Source: Peptoniphilus phoceensis (GTDB taxonomy: Bacteria; Bacillota; Clostridia; Tissierellales; Peptoniphilaceae). Taken from it: DNA of 64,000 bases. Within the stretch, counting starts at the first letter, position 1, and every line of letters begins with the position of its first letter. The translations under genes and the position numbers were made by a program. Shown one piece after another: positions 25,776 through 34,719 of the stretch. The notes beneath the pieces were generated by a model. That model worked only from the letters and a program-made list of their open reading frames with translations, searched no databases and was not told the DNA's origin. Location: the NCBI RefSeq assembly GCF_001517665.2, contig NZ_LN999809.1:1-64000 (forward strand). Reading direction: 5' to 3'.

Positions 25776-26652
25776 TCTCCTAAGGGAGTCTTTCTCAAGT
25801 TTGTGGAGAAATAAGACTATGTCTTTTACATCTGTAATTTCCATCACTGCCATGCTTACACTTTTTGGTGTTGTAATGCTTATGGTTCTAAATTTAAATG
25901 GAGTTGTCTATCAAACAGGAGAAAAACTTGATAAGGTTGTATTTTTCTTAAAGGATGATGCAGCTCCAGCTGCAGTTAATGATTTTATAGATGAGTTAGA
26001 TGCTAACAAAAAAGTAAAAAAAGTTGTTTATGTTTCAAGAGAAGAGGCATTAGAAGAATTTAAAGAAGGATTTGGAGAAAATTCTACAATCCTTGAAAAT
26101 ATTCCTGGTGGCAATCCTCTACCAGCTTCTATTACAGTTGAAATGAAGGAACTTTCCTATGGAAAGGAAATTGAAGATAATTATAAGGATCTTCCAATTG
26201 TAGAGGATCACAATTATTATTATGATTTTGTAACTCAAATGATGAGATTGCAAAATGGTGTAAAATATGTTGGAGCAGCCATAGTTCTTATTTTAGTTTT
26301 AATTTCAATTTTAATTATTCACAATACAATTAAGATTGCAATTTCTAATAAGGAAAAAGAAATTAATATAATGAAGTATATTGGTGCTACAAATACTTAT
26401 ATTAGAGGACCTTTTCTTATAAATGGAATTATTTTTGGAGTTTTGGGTTCACTCTTATCAGGTTTTTTAACTCTAAAATTATATGGAGTAATTTTCGAAA
26501 GGTTAAATCCTCAGTTAAATGACATAACTGGTGTTGACATGATATCAGCCTTGTCTATTAGGAGTGACTTGTATATAATATTTTTATGTATTGGTGTGGG
26601 AATAGGATTTTTTGGAAGTTTATTCTCAACTAAGAAATTTTTAGATGTGTAG
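25750..26652 (+). CDS. ftsX: Cell-division membrane protein FtsX
   Basis: A 300-residue protein with four membrane helices (about 22-47, 170-195, 222-245, 270-292) and an extracellular domain between the first two (about 50-165) that engages the hydrolase. Features are SLWRNKTMSFTSVISITAMLTLFG and IVYVSREEALEEFKEGFG-like extracellular sequence. ATG 25750 has AAGGAGGT upstream; the open frame begins earlier, at 25705, inside ftsE. Stop-to-start distance to the hydrolase gene is eight bases. Confidence 0.95.
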   Translation: MKAIRQFFNLLRESFSSLWRNKTMSFTSVISITAMLTLFGVVMLMVLNLNGVVYQTGEKLDKVVFFLKDDAAPAAVNDFIDELDANKKVKKVVYVSREEALEEFKEGFGENSTILENIPGGNPLPASITVEMKELSYGKEIEDNYKDLPIVEDHNYYYDFVTQMMRLQNGVKYVGAAIVLILVLISILIIHNTIKIAISNKEKEINIMKYIGATNTYIRGPFLINGIIFGVLGSLLSGFLTLKLYGVIFERLNPQLNDITGVDMISALSIRSDLYIIFLCIGVGIGFFGSLFSTKKFLDV

Positions 26653-26660
26653 GTGAAAAA

Positions 26661-27902
26661 ATGTATAGTAAGAAAAAAATTCTTGCAATTTGCCTAGCTG
26701 CTATTATGGCAGTGCCTAGTGGAACAGTTGCCAAGAGTTCTAAGACTCTAACTATCGAGAAAAATAAAAAACAAGCAGAACAAAGACAATTAAATTCGAA
26801 GATAAAAGAGCAAAAAAGTAATATTTCAAATACAGAATCTGAAAAGAAATCTGTAAGTGATGAAATTCAAAATTTAGATGCTAAAATTCAAGAGAAGTCT
26901 GCTAAAATTGCATCTCTTGAAGGAGAAATAAATAAATTAAACAATGATATTGCTGAAAACCAAAAGAAATTGGAAGAAGCACAAGCAAATCTTGAAGCTA
27001 ATACGGCATCTCTTAGATCAAGACTAAGGGAAATGTATAAAAGGGGAAATGTGAATTACATTGAAGTAATTTTAAATTCTAAGGACATAGAAGAATTACT
27101 TAGAAATAATGAAATCATATCTTCCATAGCAAAAGCTGACAGAGAGCTTATTGAGTATATAAAAACTCAAATTGATACCATAAAAGATACTGAAGAAAGA
27201 TTAAAAATAGATAAGGCTAAGCTTTCCGCAAGCAAAGCAGCAGTTGAAAATGAAAGACAAGGCTATCAAGAAGCAGTAAATGCTAAAAATGACTACATGA
27301 AAGTTCTTGAAAAAAATCTTGAAGCTTATGAATTAGAATTTGATAAGGCACAATCAAGCTGGGAAAATTTAGATCTTGAAATCTTAAAACTTCAACAAGA
27401 AATTGCTGTTCAAAAGAAAAAGGAAGAAGCAGCTAAGGAAAGAGCTAAGAGAGCTTCAATGAATAGAACTAACAGAGTAAACAGTGATATAAGTGTTGCA
27501 TCTGGACCAAGAGATGGACAAAAATACACTTGGCCTCTTCCTGGACACTATTCTATTTCTTCACCTTATGGATATAGACAACATCCAATTCTTGGATATG
27601 CAAAATTCCATTCCGGTATAGATATTCCAGCACCAAGTGGAACTCCAATAGTTGCTGCAAAGTCTGGTACAGTAATAATGTCACAACTTATGAGTGGTTA
27701 TGGAAATGTTATAATGGTTGATCATGGAGAAACTGTAACAGTATATGCTCACTGTTCAGCCCTAAATAAGTCTATTGGTGACTCAGTTTCAGCAGGAGAT
27801 GTTGTAGCTTTTGTTGGTTCAACTGGTTTATCAACAGGACCTCACCTTCACTTTGAAGTTAGAGTTAATGGATCTACTGTAAATCCATTGGGATATGTAT
27901 AA
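26661..27902 (+). CDS. PcsB/EnvC-like secreted murein hydrolase or activator (M23)
   Basis: A 413-residue exported protein. Residues 1-24 form a signal peptide (MYSKKKILAICLAAIMAVPSG). Residues about 30-275 are two long coiled-coil segments. The C-terminal 110 residues are a peptidase M23/LytM domain with HxxxD (HSGID), and HLHFEVR and a further AHC provide the zinc ligands, so it looks catalytically complete. Proteins of this shape are the FtsEX-controlled hydrolases or activators (PcsB, CwlO, EnvC). Position right after ftsEX supports that. Confidence 0.92.
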   Translation: MYSKKKILAICLAAIMAVPSGTVAKSSKTLTIEKNKKQAEQRQLNSKIKEQKSNISNTESEKKSVSDEIQNLDAKIQEKSAKIASLEGEINKLNNDIAENQKKLEEAQANLEANTASLRSRLREMYKRGNVNYIEVILNSKDIEELLRNNEIISSIAKADRELIEYIKTQIDTIKDTEERLKIDKAKLSASKAAVENERQGYQEAVNAKNDYMKVLEKNLEAYELEFDKAQSSWENLDLEILKLQQEIAVQKKKEEAAKERAKRASMNRTNRVNSDISVASGPRDGQKYTWPLPGHYSISSPYGYRQHPILGYAKFHSGIDIPAPSGTPIVAAKSGTVIMSQLMSGYGNVIMVDHGETVTVYAHCSALNKSIGDSVSAGDVVAFVGSTGLSTGPHLHFEVRVNGSTVNPLGYV

Positions 27903-29071
27903 TGAAAAAAAATAAATTTTTAAAAGTAACAGCAGTTGTATTATTAATACTTACAACTGCTGTTGTTACGAGAATATACACTGTAAGAAGCCTCTTGGGC
28001 TCAAATGAAAATTTTGGAAAGGTAATTTTACTTGAAAAATATATGAAGGAAAATTATCTTTACAACAAAGACATAAAAGAAGAAAATCTCCAAGCAGGAA
28101 TTCTAAAGGGACTTGTATCAGGTTTAGAAGATCCTTATTCACAATACCTTACAAAAGAAGAAATGAAAAAATTATCTGAACAAACTACAGGAAAGTTTCA
28201 AGGTATTGGAGTTATAATTTCTCCTGCAGAAGATGGCACAGTGACAGTTGTTTCGCCAATAAAGGGTTCACCTGCAGACAGGGCAGGACTTGAGTCTGGA
28301 GATAAAATCTTAAAAATAAATGGAAAAGATTTTAGTGCAGAAAAAATTGATGAGGCATCAAAGGAGATGAGAGGCGAATCTGGAACTAGCGTGAAAATTC
28401 TTCTTTTAAAAAAAGAAAACCTAAAGACAGAAGAAGTTGATATAAAAAGAGAAGAAATAAAAATTGATTCTGTTATAAAAAATAAAATTGGCGACATTGG
28501 CTACATTGGAATAACAATGTTTGATGAAGAAACAGGAAAAGACTTTAAAAAAGTTTTAAATGAATTAACAAAAGAAGGCGTCAAGGGAATTGTTCTTGAC
28601 ATGAGAGGAAATCCTGGTGGTGTCGTAGATGCTGCTTATGAAATTGGAGATGCCATACTTCCAAAAACTAGCTTTGTTACCCTAAAAAACAACAAGGGAG
28701 AAGTTATAGAAGACTATAAGACAGATGATAAGTACAATGACATAAAAATGGTTGTCTTAGTAAATGAAGGATCAGCTTCAGCCTCAGAAATACTTGCGGG
28801 AGCTATAAATGATCTTGATAGGGCAAAAATTATTGGTAAGAAAACTTATGGCAAGGGAGTAGTCCAAAATGTAATTGGACTTCCAGAAGGCGATGGTTTA
28901 AAACTTACAACATCAGAATACTTTACACCGAGTGGAGATTCTATAAATAAGCTCGGCATAGAACCTGATATTGAAGTGGACATACCAGAAGATGCAAAGG
29001 GAATAGGCGTAGATTATTTAAAGACAGATTCACAACTTAAAAAAGCTTTAGAAGTTTTAAAAGAAAATTAA
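27902..29071 (+). CDS. ctpA: Carboxy-terminal processing protease, S41 family
   Basis: A 389-residue exported serine protease. Residues about 7-25 are a membrane anchor or signal. A PDZ domain covers about 90-175 (QGIGVIISPAEDGTVTVVSPIKGSPADRAG in parts). The S41 domain has the nucleophile in EGSASASEIL near residue 294 and the general-base Lys in GKKTYGKGVVQ. Length is normal for CtpA/B. Its ATG overlaps the stop of the M23 gene, so it belongs to the ftsEX operon and may trim wall-associated proteins. Confidence 0.95.
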   Translation: MKKNKFLKVTAVVLLILTTAVVTRIYTVRSLLGSNENFGKVILLEKYMKENYLYNKDIKEENLQAGILKGLVSGLEDPYSQYLTKEEMKKLSEQTTGKFQGIGVIISPAEDGTVTVVSPIKGSPADRAGLESGDKILKINGKDFSAEKIDEASKEMRGESGTSVKILLLKKENLKTEEVDIKREEIKIDSVIKNKIGDIGYIGITMFDEETGKDFKKVLNELTKEGVKGIVLDMRGNPGGVVDAAYEIGDAILPKTSFVTLKNNKGEVIEDYKTDDKYNDIKMVVLVNEGSASASEILAGAINDLDRAKIIGKKTYGKGVVQNVIGLPEGDGLKLTTSEYFTPSGDSINKLGIEPDIEVDIPEDAKGIGVDYLKTDSQLKKALEVLKEN

Positions 29072-29081
29072 GAATTATAAA

Positions 29082-29106
29082 AACAGCTCCAAGTGGGCTG
29101 TTTTTT
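29082..29106 (+). terminator. ftsEX operon terminator
   Basis: Hairpin AACAGCTCC-AAGT-GGGCTGTT followed by T residues. Confidence 0.85.
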
Positions 29107-29207
29107 GATGTATTATTTTTCAGATTTTAAATAATGATTTTATAAGTTAAATATTTTATTATAATTAATATTTAAGGAATAAGGGACTTTGTTGTAATTT
29201 AGATTAA

Positions 29208-29251
29208 AAAAAAGCCGGATCTTTTATTAGTTTTAAAAGTTCCAGCTTTTT
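29208..29251 (-). terminator. Hydrogenase operon terminator
   Basis: Long stem AAAAAGCCGGATCTTTT with TAAAAGTTCCAGCTTTTT, two mismatches, T run on the minus side, eight bases past the hydA stop. Confidence 0.85.
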
Positions 29252-29259
29252 GATTTAGA

Positions 29260-30996
29260 TTAAAATTTTTCTCTTGCTGTATAACTTGTGTGAAGCAACT
29301 TATGAGCTCTTTCTCCATAAGGTTCTCCCAAGTATTCTTCATAAATTTTCTTTATCATTGGATTATCGTGAGCTTTTCTTATTTTTTTGTTTTTATCAAT
29401 ATCATAAAGTGCCTTTTGTCTTTTTAGCAAGATTTCTTCTTTGCCATGGTGATAAGGTTGACCTCCTCCGCCAATGCATCCACCAGGACAAGCCATGATT
29501 TCAATAGCATCAAATTCATAAGTTTTATCTCTAATTCCATCTAAAAGTTTTCTTGCATTGCCAAGGCCATGGGCAATTCCAATCCTTAAAGTCATATCGC
29601 CAATTTCTACTTCAGCTGATCTAATTCCCTTTAGACCTCTTAATTCTTGAAATTCAATTTTTTCTAATTCTTCACCAGTTAACCATTCAGAAGCTGATCT
29701 TATTGCTGCCTCTATAACTCCACCAGTAGTTCCAAAAATAGTACCTGCACCTGATGATTCACCCATTATTTGGTCAAATTCACCTTCTTCTAAACCTTCA
29801 AAGTCAATGCCATAAAGATTTATCATTCTTCCAAGTTCTCTAGTTGATAAAACATAATCTACATCTTCTATGCCGTCATTCCCAAGCTCTTCTCTATTAG
29901 CTTCAGCTTTTTTAGCAGTGCAAGGCATTACAGAAACCATAACAATATCTTTTGGGGATATGCCAGTTTTTTCAGCATAATAAGATTTGACCATGGATCC
30001 CATCATCATTTGTGGTGACTTACATGATGAAGGTATGTCTAACATATCTGGATAATTCATTTCTATAAATCTAACCCAAGCAGGACAGCAGGATGTAAGT
30101 ATTGGCATTGTCTTGTCATTTTTGATCCTATCAACTAATTCGCTAGCTTCTTCCATAATTGTTAAATCTGCAGAAAAATCTGTATCAAAAACTACATCAA
30201 AGCCAATCTTTCTAAGTGCTGTTACTAGTTTTCCTGTTGTAACTTCTCCAGCTTCCATGCCAAAGAGTTCTCCTATGGCAACTCTAATTGACGGAGCTAC
30301 TTGTACCACAACGTGTTTCTTTGGATTTTTGATTTCATTGAAAACTTTTGTAGTTGCATCAACTTCTACTATTGCACCAGTTGGGCAGACTGCCACACAT
30401 TGACCGCAGAAGGTACAAGAAGATTCATTTAATGGAAGATTAAAGCCAGGAGCAACTATGGCTTCAAAACCACGATTAAGTCCTCCTAGAGTTCCCACTG
30501 TTTGAACTTCGTTACACATAGTTTCGCATCTTCTACACATTACACATTTATTTGGATTTCTAAAAATAGAATCTGATGATGAATCTACCTTGTGAAGAGC
30601 TTTTTCACCCTTGTAAGCAATTTCTCTTATTCCCATTTTTTCAGCAAGATATTGGAGTTCGCAATTTAAATTTTTAGGGCAAACTAAACAATCTTTTGGG
30701 TGATTTGAGAGAAGAAGCTCTAAATTAATTTTTCTTGCTTCAACTGCTTTTACTGTGTCAGTTTTTATTACCATGCCTTCACTTATTTCTTCAGAACAAG
30801 CTGTGCAGAGTTTAGGTCTGCCAACAACTTCTACCATACAAATCCTACAACTTGATGGTTTATTTTCATAATTAAAGTTGGGGAGTTTCATATGACAAAG
30901 TGTAGGTATTTCAATTCCAACTTCCTTTGCTGCTTCTAGGATTGTGGTTCCTTCTTTAACTTGTAATTTTTTGTCATTTATTACACAATTTATCAT
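29260..30996 (-). CDS. hydA: [FeFe]-hydrogenase large subunit HydA
   Basis: A 578-residue catalytic subunit. N-terminal [2Fe-2S] domain (CRICMVEVVGRPKLCTAC, about 48-67), a His-Cys3 [4Fe-4S] site (HPKDCLVCPKNLNC), then two [4Fe-4S] clusters (CVMCRRCETMC and CTFCGQCVAVCP). The H-cluster signatures are TSCCPAWVRF, MPCTAKKAEA and EIMACPGGCIGGGGQP. This is the modular M3-type architecture. With the NuoF- and NuoE-like partners it resembles electron-bifurcating HydABC enzymes that use ferredoxin and NADH. A GAGGTGA site precedes ATG 30996. Confidence 0.97.
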   Translation of the reverse strand: MINCVINDKKLQVKEGTTILEAAKEVGIEIPTLCHMKLPNFNYENKPSSCRICMVEVVGRPKLCTACSEEISEGMVIKTDTVKAVEARKINLELLLSNHPKDCLVCPKNLNCELQYLAEKMGIREIAYKGEKALHKVDSSSDSIFRNPNKCVMCRRCETMCNEVQTVGTLGGLNRGFEAIVAPGFNLPLNESSCTFCGQCVAVCPTGAIVEVDATTKVFNEIKNPKKHVVVQVAPSIRVAIGELFGMEAGEVTTGKLVTALRKIGFDVVFDTDFSADLTIMEEASELVDRIKNDKTMPILTSCCPAWVRFIEMNYPDMLDIPSSCKSPQMMMGSMVKSYYAEKTGISPKDIVMVSVMPCTAKKAEANREELGNDGIEDVDYVLSTRELGRMINLYGIDFEGLEEGEFDQIMGESSGAGTIFGTTGGVIEAAIRSASEWLTGEELEKIEFQELRGLKGIRSAEVEIGDMTLRIGIAHGLGNARKLLDGIRDKTYEFDAIEIMACPGGCIGGGGQPYHHGKEEILLKRQKALYDIDKNKKIRKAHDNPMIKKIYEEYLGEPYGERAHKLLHTSYTAREKF

Positions 30997-31005
30997 AGTT
31001 CACCT

Positions 31006-32775
31006 CTACTTTGCTTTTGCAATTGCGCCCACTGGACAAGTCTTGGCACAAGTACCACAGGCTATGCACTTATCCTTATCTATTTCGTGTTTTTCTTTAG
31101 GCTCGCCACTTATGCACTTAACTGGACATTCTTTAGCACATTTGTGACAGCCGACGCACTTATCTTTGTCAATTTTATAGTACTTTTTCATTTCTCTTTT
31201 TGCGTATTTTAAGTATTCATCTGGGAAATACCTCATAGTAGATAAAATTGGATTTGGAGCAGTTTGACCAAGACCACAAGCTGCCGAATTAATTATGTTA
31301 TGACAAAGGTCCTCAATTTTTTGTAAATCTTCAAGGGATCCTCTGTTGTCCAAAAGTTTTTCCAACATTTCAAGAAGTCTTTTAGTTCCAAGTCTACAAG
31401 GTGTACACTTGCCGCAAGATTCGTCTTGAGTAAACTCTAAGTAGAATTTTGCTATATCTACCATGTCATTATCTTCATCCATTACAATTAGACCACCAGA
31501 ACCCATCATGGCTCCGATTTCTTTTAAATTTTCGTAGTCAATTGGTGTATCTATATTTTCTTTGGTAATCATACCGCCAGATGGTCCACCAATTTGAACA
31601 GCCTTAAATTTTTTGCCATTTGGAATTCCGCCGCCAATGTCGTAGACTATCTCTCTCATAGTAATTCCCATGGGAACTTCCACGAGTCCAACATTATTTA
31701 CTTTTCCAGCTAGGGCAAAAACTTTTGTACCTTTGGATTTTTCTGTTCCTCTAGATGCAAACCAATCTGCACCCTTTAAAATAATTTGTGGTATATTTGC
31801 ATAAGTTTCAACATTATTAACAGTTGTTGGTTTTCCTTTATAGCCTTTGACAGATGGGAAAGGTGGTTTTCTAGTTGGCTCTCCTCTTTTTCCCTCAACT
31901 GAGTGAATTAGAGCTGTTTCTTCGCCACATACAAAGGCACCTGCACCGTATCTTATTTCAATATCAAAATCAAAACCTGAATTAAAAATATTTTTTCCTA
32001 AAAAACCGCAATCTCTTGCTTGACCAATAGCTGTTTTAAGTCTATGAATTGCAAGAGGATATTCCGCTCTTATATAAATAACACCATGATTTGCACCAGT
32101 TGCATAGCCACCAATAGTCATAGCTTCAACTATTGAATTTGGATCTCCTTCAAGTATAGATCTATCCATAAATGCACCTGGGTCACCTTCATCGGCATTA
32201 CAGAAAATATATTTTTCATCGCCAGGACTCATTGCAGTATTTTGCCATTTTATACCAGTAGGGAAGCCTCCACCACCACGTCCACGAAGACCAGATGCCT
32301 TTATGACATCTATAACATCTTGAGGGCTCATCTCTGTTAAAACCTTTAAAATAGCTTGGTAACCATCGTAGGATATGTAATCGTAAATATTTTCTGGATC
32401 AATCTTGCCACAATTTTTTAGGGCAAGACGAGTTTGCTTTCCATAAAAGTTCATGTCACGTTGATTGTAAATGGCTTCTTTATTTTTAGGATTTCTGTAT
32501 AGAAGTCTTTTCACTGGACGGCCATGAATAATATGTTCAGCAACAATTTCATTAACATCTTCTGGACTAACATGAGTGTAGAACACATTGTCTGGCTCTA
32601 CTTTGACAATAGGTCCTTGTCCACAAAAACCAAAGCAACCTGTTATAATTGCTTCGACGTCGTGGATTTTATAATCCTCCAAAGCCTTGTCAAAATTTTC
32701 TTTTATAAGGTCACTTTTTGCAGATACACATCCAGTTCCTTTGCAAATTAATATTTGTAATCTCAAGTTATTCAT
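31006..32775 (-). CDS. hydB: NuoF-like hydrogenase subunit HydB
   Basis: A 589-residue flavoprotein subunit. An N-terminal thioredoxin-like [2Fe-2S] domain (CKGTGCVSAK ... GCFGFCGQGP) is followed by the FMN and NADH site (GLRGRGGGGFPTG near 163, NADEGDPGAFMDRSILEGDP), the [4Fe-4S] motif CGKCTPCRLGTKR, and a C-terminal two-cluster ferredoxin domain (CVGCHKCAKECP, CIACGTCAKTCP). The ATG at 32775, after a GAGGTGG site, is preferred to 32808. It overlaps the 129-residue gene by eight bases and lies nine bases before hydA. Confidence 0.96.
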   Translation of the reverse strand: MNNLRLQILICKGTGCVSAKSDLIKENFDKALEDYKIHDVEAIITGCFGFCGQGPIVKVEPDNVFYTHVSPEDVNEIVAEHIIHGRPVKRLLYRNPKNKEAIYNQRDMNFYGKQTRLALKNCGKIDPENIYDYISYDGYQAILKVLTEMSPQDVIDVIKASGLRGRGGGGFPTGIKWQNTAMSPGDEKYIFCNADEGDPGAFMDRSILEGDPNSIVEAMTIGGYATGANHGVIYIRAEYPLAIHRLKTAIGQARDCGFLGKNIFNSGFDFDIEIRYGAGAFVCGEETALIHSVEGKRGEPTRKPPFPSVKGYKGKPTTVNNVETYANIPQIILKGADWFASRGTEKSKGTKVFALAGKVNNVGLVEVPMGITMREIVYDIGGGIPNGKKFKAVQIGGPSGGMITKENIDTPIDYENLKEIGAMMGSGGLIVMDEDNDMVDIAKFYLEFTQDESCGKCTPCRLGTKRLLEMLEKLLDNRGSLEDLQKIEDLCHNIINSAACGLGQTAPNPILSTMRYFPDEYLKYAKREMKKYYKIDKDKCVGCHKCAKECPVKCISGEPKEKHEIDKDKCIACGTCAKTCPVGAIAKAK

Positions 32776-33157
32776 TTTCCACCTCTTTTTCATAATCTTG
32801 TGCCTCATTCTTAATTGAAGCTATGTGGTCTATGAAATCCTCAATTTTCTCTATATCAATGGAGTCTTCCTTAATTTTTGATCTCACATTAAAGGAAATT
32901 TCTATATTAAAATTTTCATCTTGATTTGGATCATCTTGGAATAAAAATTTACAATTTCTCATTCCCTTATTTCTTACAAAGCTTTTTAATTCGTCAAAAA
33001 GATTTTCAATTTCTGCATATTTTGCTTTTTCATTTCCTCTTATAAAAATTTCTATAACATCTTCATCTGCCATATTGCCAATATCTCGCAAAATAGTCTT
33101 GTGATGTCTAGATTCTTTTATGGAAAGAAGTTTTTCTAGGGAATCTATTTTTGTCAT
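32768..33157 (-). CDS. Unrecognised 129-residue protein in the hydrogenase operon
   Basis: I do not recognise this family. It is soluble and charged (pI looks acidic), with a helix-rich N-terminus (SLEKLLSIKESRHHKTILRD), then a likely alternating strand/helix region (DVIEIFIRGNEKAKYAEIENLFDELKSFV, then CKFLFQDD and NIEISFNVRS). It has a single Cys, so no Fe-S cluster, and no P-loop. It lies between hydC and hydB, with a GGAGGT site, and its stop overlaps the hydB start. Some hydrogenase operons carry a histidine-kinase-like ATPase here; no such motifs are visible. Confidence 0.85.
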   Translation of the reverse strand: MTKIDSLEKLLSIKESRHHKTILRDIGNMADEDVIEIFIRGNEKAKYAEIENLFDELKSFVRNKGMRNCKFLFQDDPNQDENFNIEISFNVRSKIKEDSIDIEKIEDFIDHIASIKNEAQDYEKEVENE

Positions 33158-33185
33158 AATAACCTCCTTAATATTATTAAAAATA

Positions 33186-33692
33186 TTAAATTTTTGCTTC
33201 TTCTAATTCTTGTCTATGAGTTTTTATAATTTCCTTTACATCGTCAACTTCGACATGACCATAAATTTTATCGTTGACTCTTACTACGGGTCCAATACCA
33301 CAAGCACCTAAGCACCTTATAGAATTTACGTTGAAGTTGCCATCTTCACTAAGACCATCGGGATCAACTTTTAATTGTTCTTTAAAAGCAGTTAAAAGTT
33401 CTTGGCTGTCATCTACAAAGCAGGCAGTTCCAAGACAGACATCAACTTTAAATTGACCAACTTTTTTTTCACTGAAAAAGGAGTAAAAAGTTACAATTCC
33501 ATTGATTCTACTTGCAGGTAAATCAGTTAATCTTGCAATATAAACTTGTAGTTCCTTTGGAAGATAACCGAAAATATCTTGAGCATAGTGAAGTATACTT
33601 ATAATATTGTTTTCCTTATCGTCAAAAGTATCTATGTAATCCTTTAAACTATTTAAAAGACCAGTATCTAAACCGAGCGTATTAAGATCCAT
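33186..33692 (-). CDS. hydC: NuoE-like hydrogenase subunit HydC
   Basis: A 168-residue thioredoxin-fold [2Fe-2S] subunit. The N-terminal helices include ILHYAQDIFGYLPKELQVYIA, and the cluster ligands are CLGTAC and CLGACGIGP (C-x4-C ... C-x3-C). It relays electrons to the NuoF-like subunit. ATG 33692 has AGAGGTGA upstream and is preferred to the GTG at 33701. It is the first gene of the leftward operon hydC-unknown-hydB-hydA. Confidence 0.95.
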   Translation of the reverse strand: MDLNTLGLDTGLLNSLKDYIDTFDDKENNIISILHYAQDIFGYLPKELQVYIARLTDLPASRINGIVTFYSFFSEKKVGQFKVDVCLGTACFVDDSQELLTAFKEQLKVDPDGLSEDGNFNVNSIRCLGACGIGPVVRVNDKIYGHVEVDDVKEIIKTHRQELEEAKI

Positions 33693-33711
33693 AAATATCA
33701 CCTCTTACTTT

Positions 33712-33740
33712 ATTGTAATACAAGGAAAATGTTTTATCAA
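33712..33740 (-). promoter_or_regulatory. Hydrogenase operon promoter
   Basis: Minus strand: TTGATA (33740-33735), 17 bases, TACAAT (33717-33712), about 20 bases before the hydC ribosome site. I see no Rex-type TTGTTAA palindrome here. Confidence 0.75.
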
Positions 33741-33873
33741 AGAAATTTAAGGTTTTTTATAAATATTGCGATAAAAATATAATTTAATTTAAGAATGAAG
33801 TTTTAAAATTATAAAATTAAGGCCATAGATGAAAAAAAAGCTACAATGAATTATAATTATTTAGAGGTGTTTT

Positions 33874-34719
33874 ATGATTAAGAAAAAAGCCTATGCAAAG
33901 TTAAACCTATCTCTTGACATTATAGGCAAGAGAGAAAATGGCTACCACGATATAAAAACTTTAATGGTTATGACAGACCTATATGATGAAATGGAATTTT
34001 CTAAAAGTGACAAAGTAGAAATTGATGGAGAGTTCTCCTTTGATTTTAAAGAAAATTTTATTTACAAATCTTATGAAGTTTTAAAAGATTATGTGGGATG
34101 TGATTTGCCTTTTAGAGTTAAGATTAAAAAAAATATACCAATAGCAGCTGGCTTAGCTGGAGGAACTTCAAACGGAGCAGCGACTTTTTACGCCTTAAAT
34201 GAACTATACGATTTAAAAATTCCAAGAGATGAATTAATAAAATTGGCCTCTAAACTTGGGGCAGATTTTACATATATGATGACTGGTGGGACCAAAATTG
34301 CTTCAGGAATTGGAGATATCTTAGAAGAAGTAAAGCCCATTTATCTTGAAAATGTTCTAATAGTTAATCCAGGATATGGGATTTCCACAAAGGATGTATA
34401 TGAAAGAATAGAGATTGATTCAGATAGAATTGATTTTGATAAAGTTATTTCCAATATTTATGATTTAAATGTGGAAAAGTTAAATTTATTTTTGGAAAAT
34501 AAAATGGAAGATGTGGTTTTTAAAGATCATCCAGATTTACTCGAAATTAAAAACAAGTTAAGAGAATTTAATTCGGCTTCTCTTATGAGTGGAAGTGGAG
34601 CCACAATTTTTGCTATCTTTGAAAATAAAGAGGAACTTGAAGAAGCCTATAAATATTTTAAAAATTTTTATGAAAAGACCTTTAAGCTGAAAGTAGGTGA
34701 AGAATTTGGCAGTTTTTGA
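33874..34719 (+). CDS. ispE: 4-diphosphocytidyl-2-C-methylerythritol kinase IspE
   Basis: A 281-residue GHMP kinase of the MEP isoprenoid pathway. The start AYAKLNLSLDIIGKRENGYHDI is diagnostic, with the catalytic Lys in motif 1. The ATP loop is PIAAGLAGGTSNGAA near 88-102 and the catalytic Asp is in LGADFTYM. The C-terminal motif is MSGSGATIFAIF. The ATG has a GAGGTG site. A racemase-like gene overlaps its end by 14 bases. Confidence 0.95.
   Translation: MIKKKAYAKLNLSLDIIGKRENGYHDIKTLMVMTDLYDEMEFSKSDKVEIDGEFSFDFKENFIYKSYEVLKDYVGCDLPFRVKIKKNIPIAAGLAGGTSNGAATFYALNELYDLKIPRDELIKLASKLGADFTYMMTGGTKIASGIGDILEEVKPIYLENVLIVNPGYGISTKDVYERIEIDSDRIDFDKVISNIYDLNVEKLNLFLENKMEDVVFKDHPDLLEIKNKLREFNSASLMSGSGATIFAIFENKEELEEAYKYFKNFYEKTFKLKVGEEFGSF

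Noticed and set aside
33702-33873. Possible Rex site controlling the hydrogenase operon
   Set aside because: No TTGTTAA-N4-TTAACAA-like palindrome is present between hydC and ispE, so redox control by Rex is not supported from sequence.
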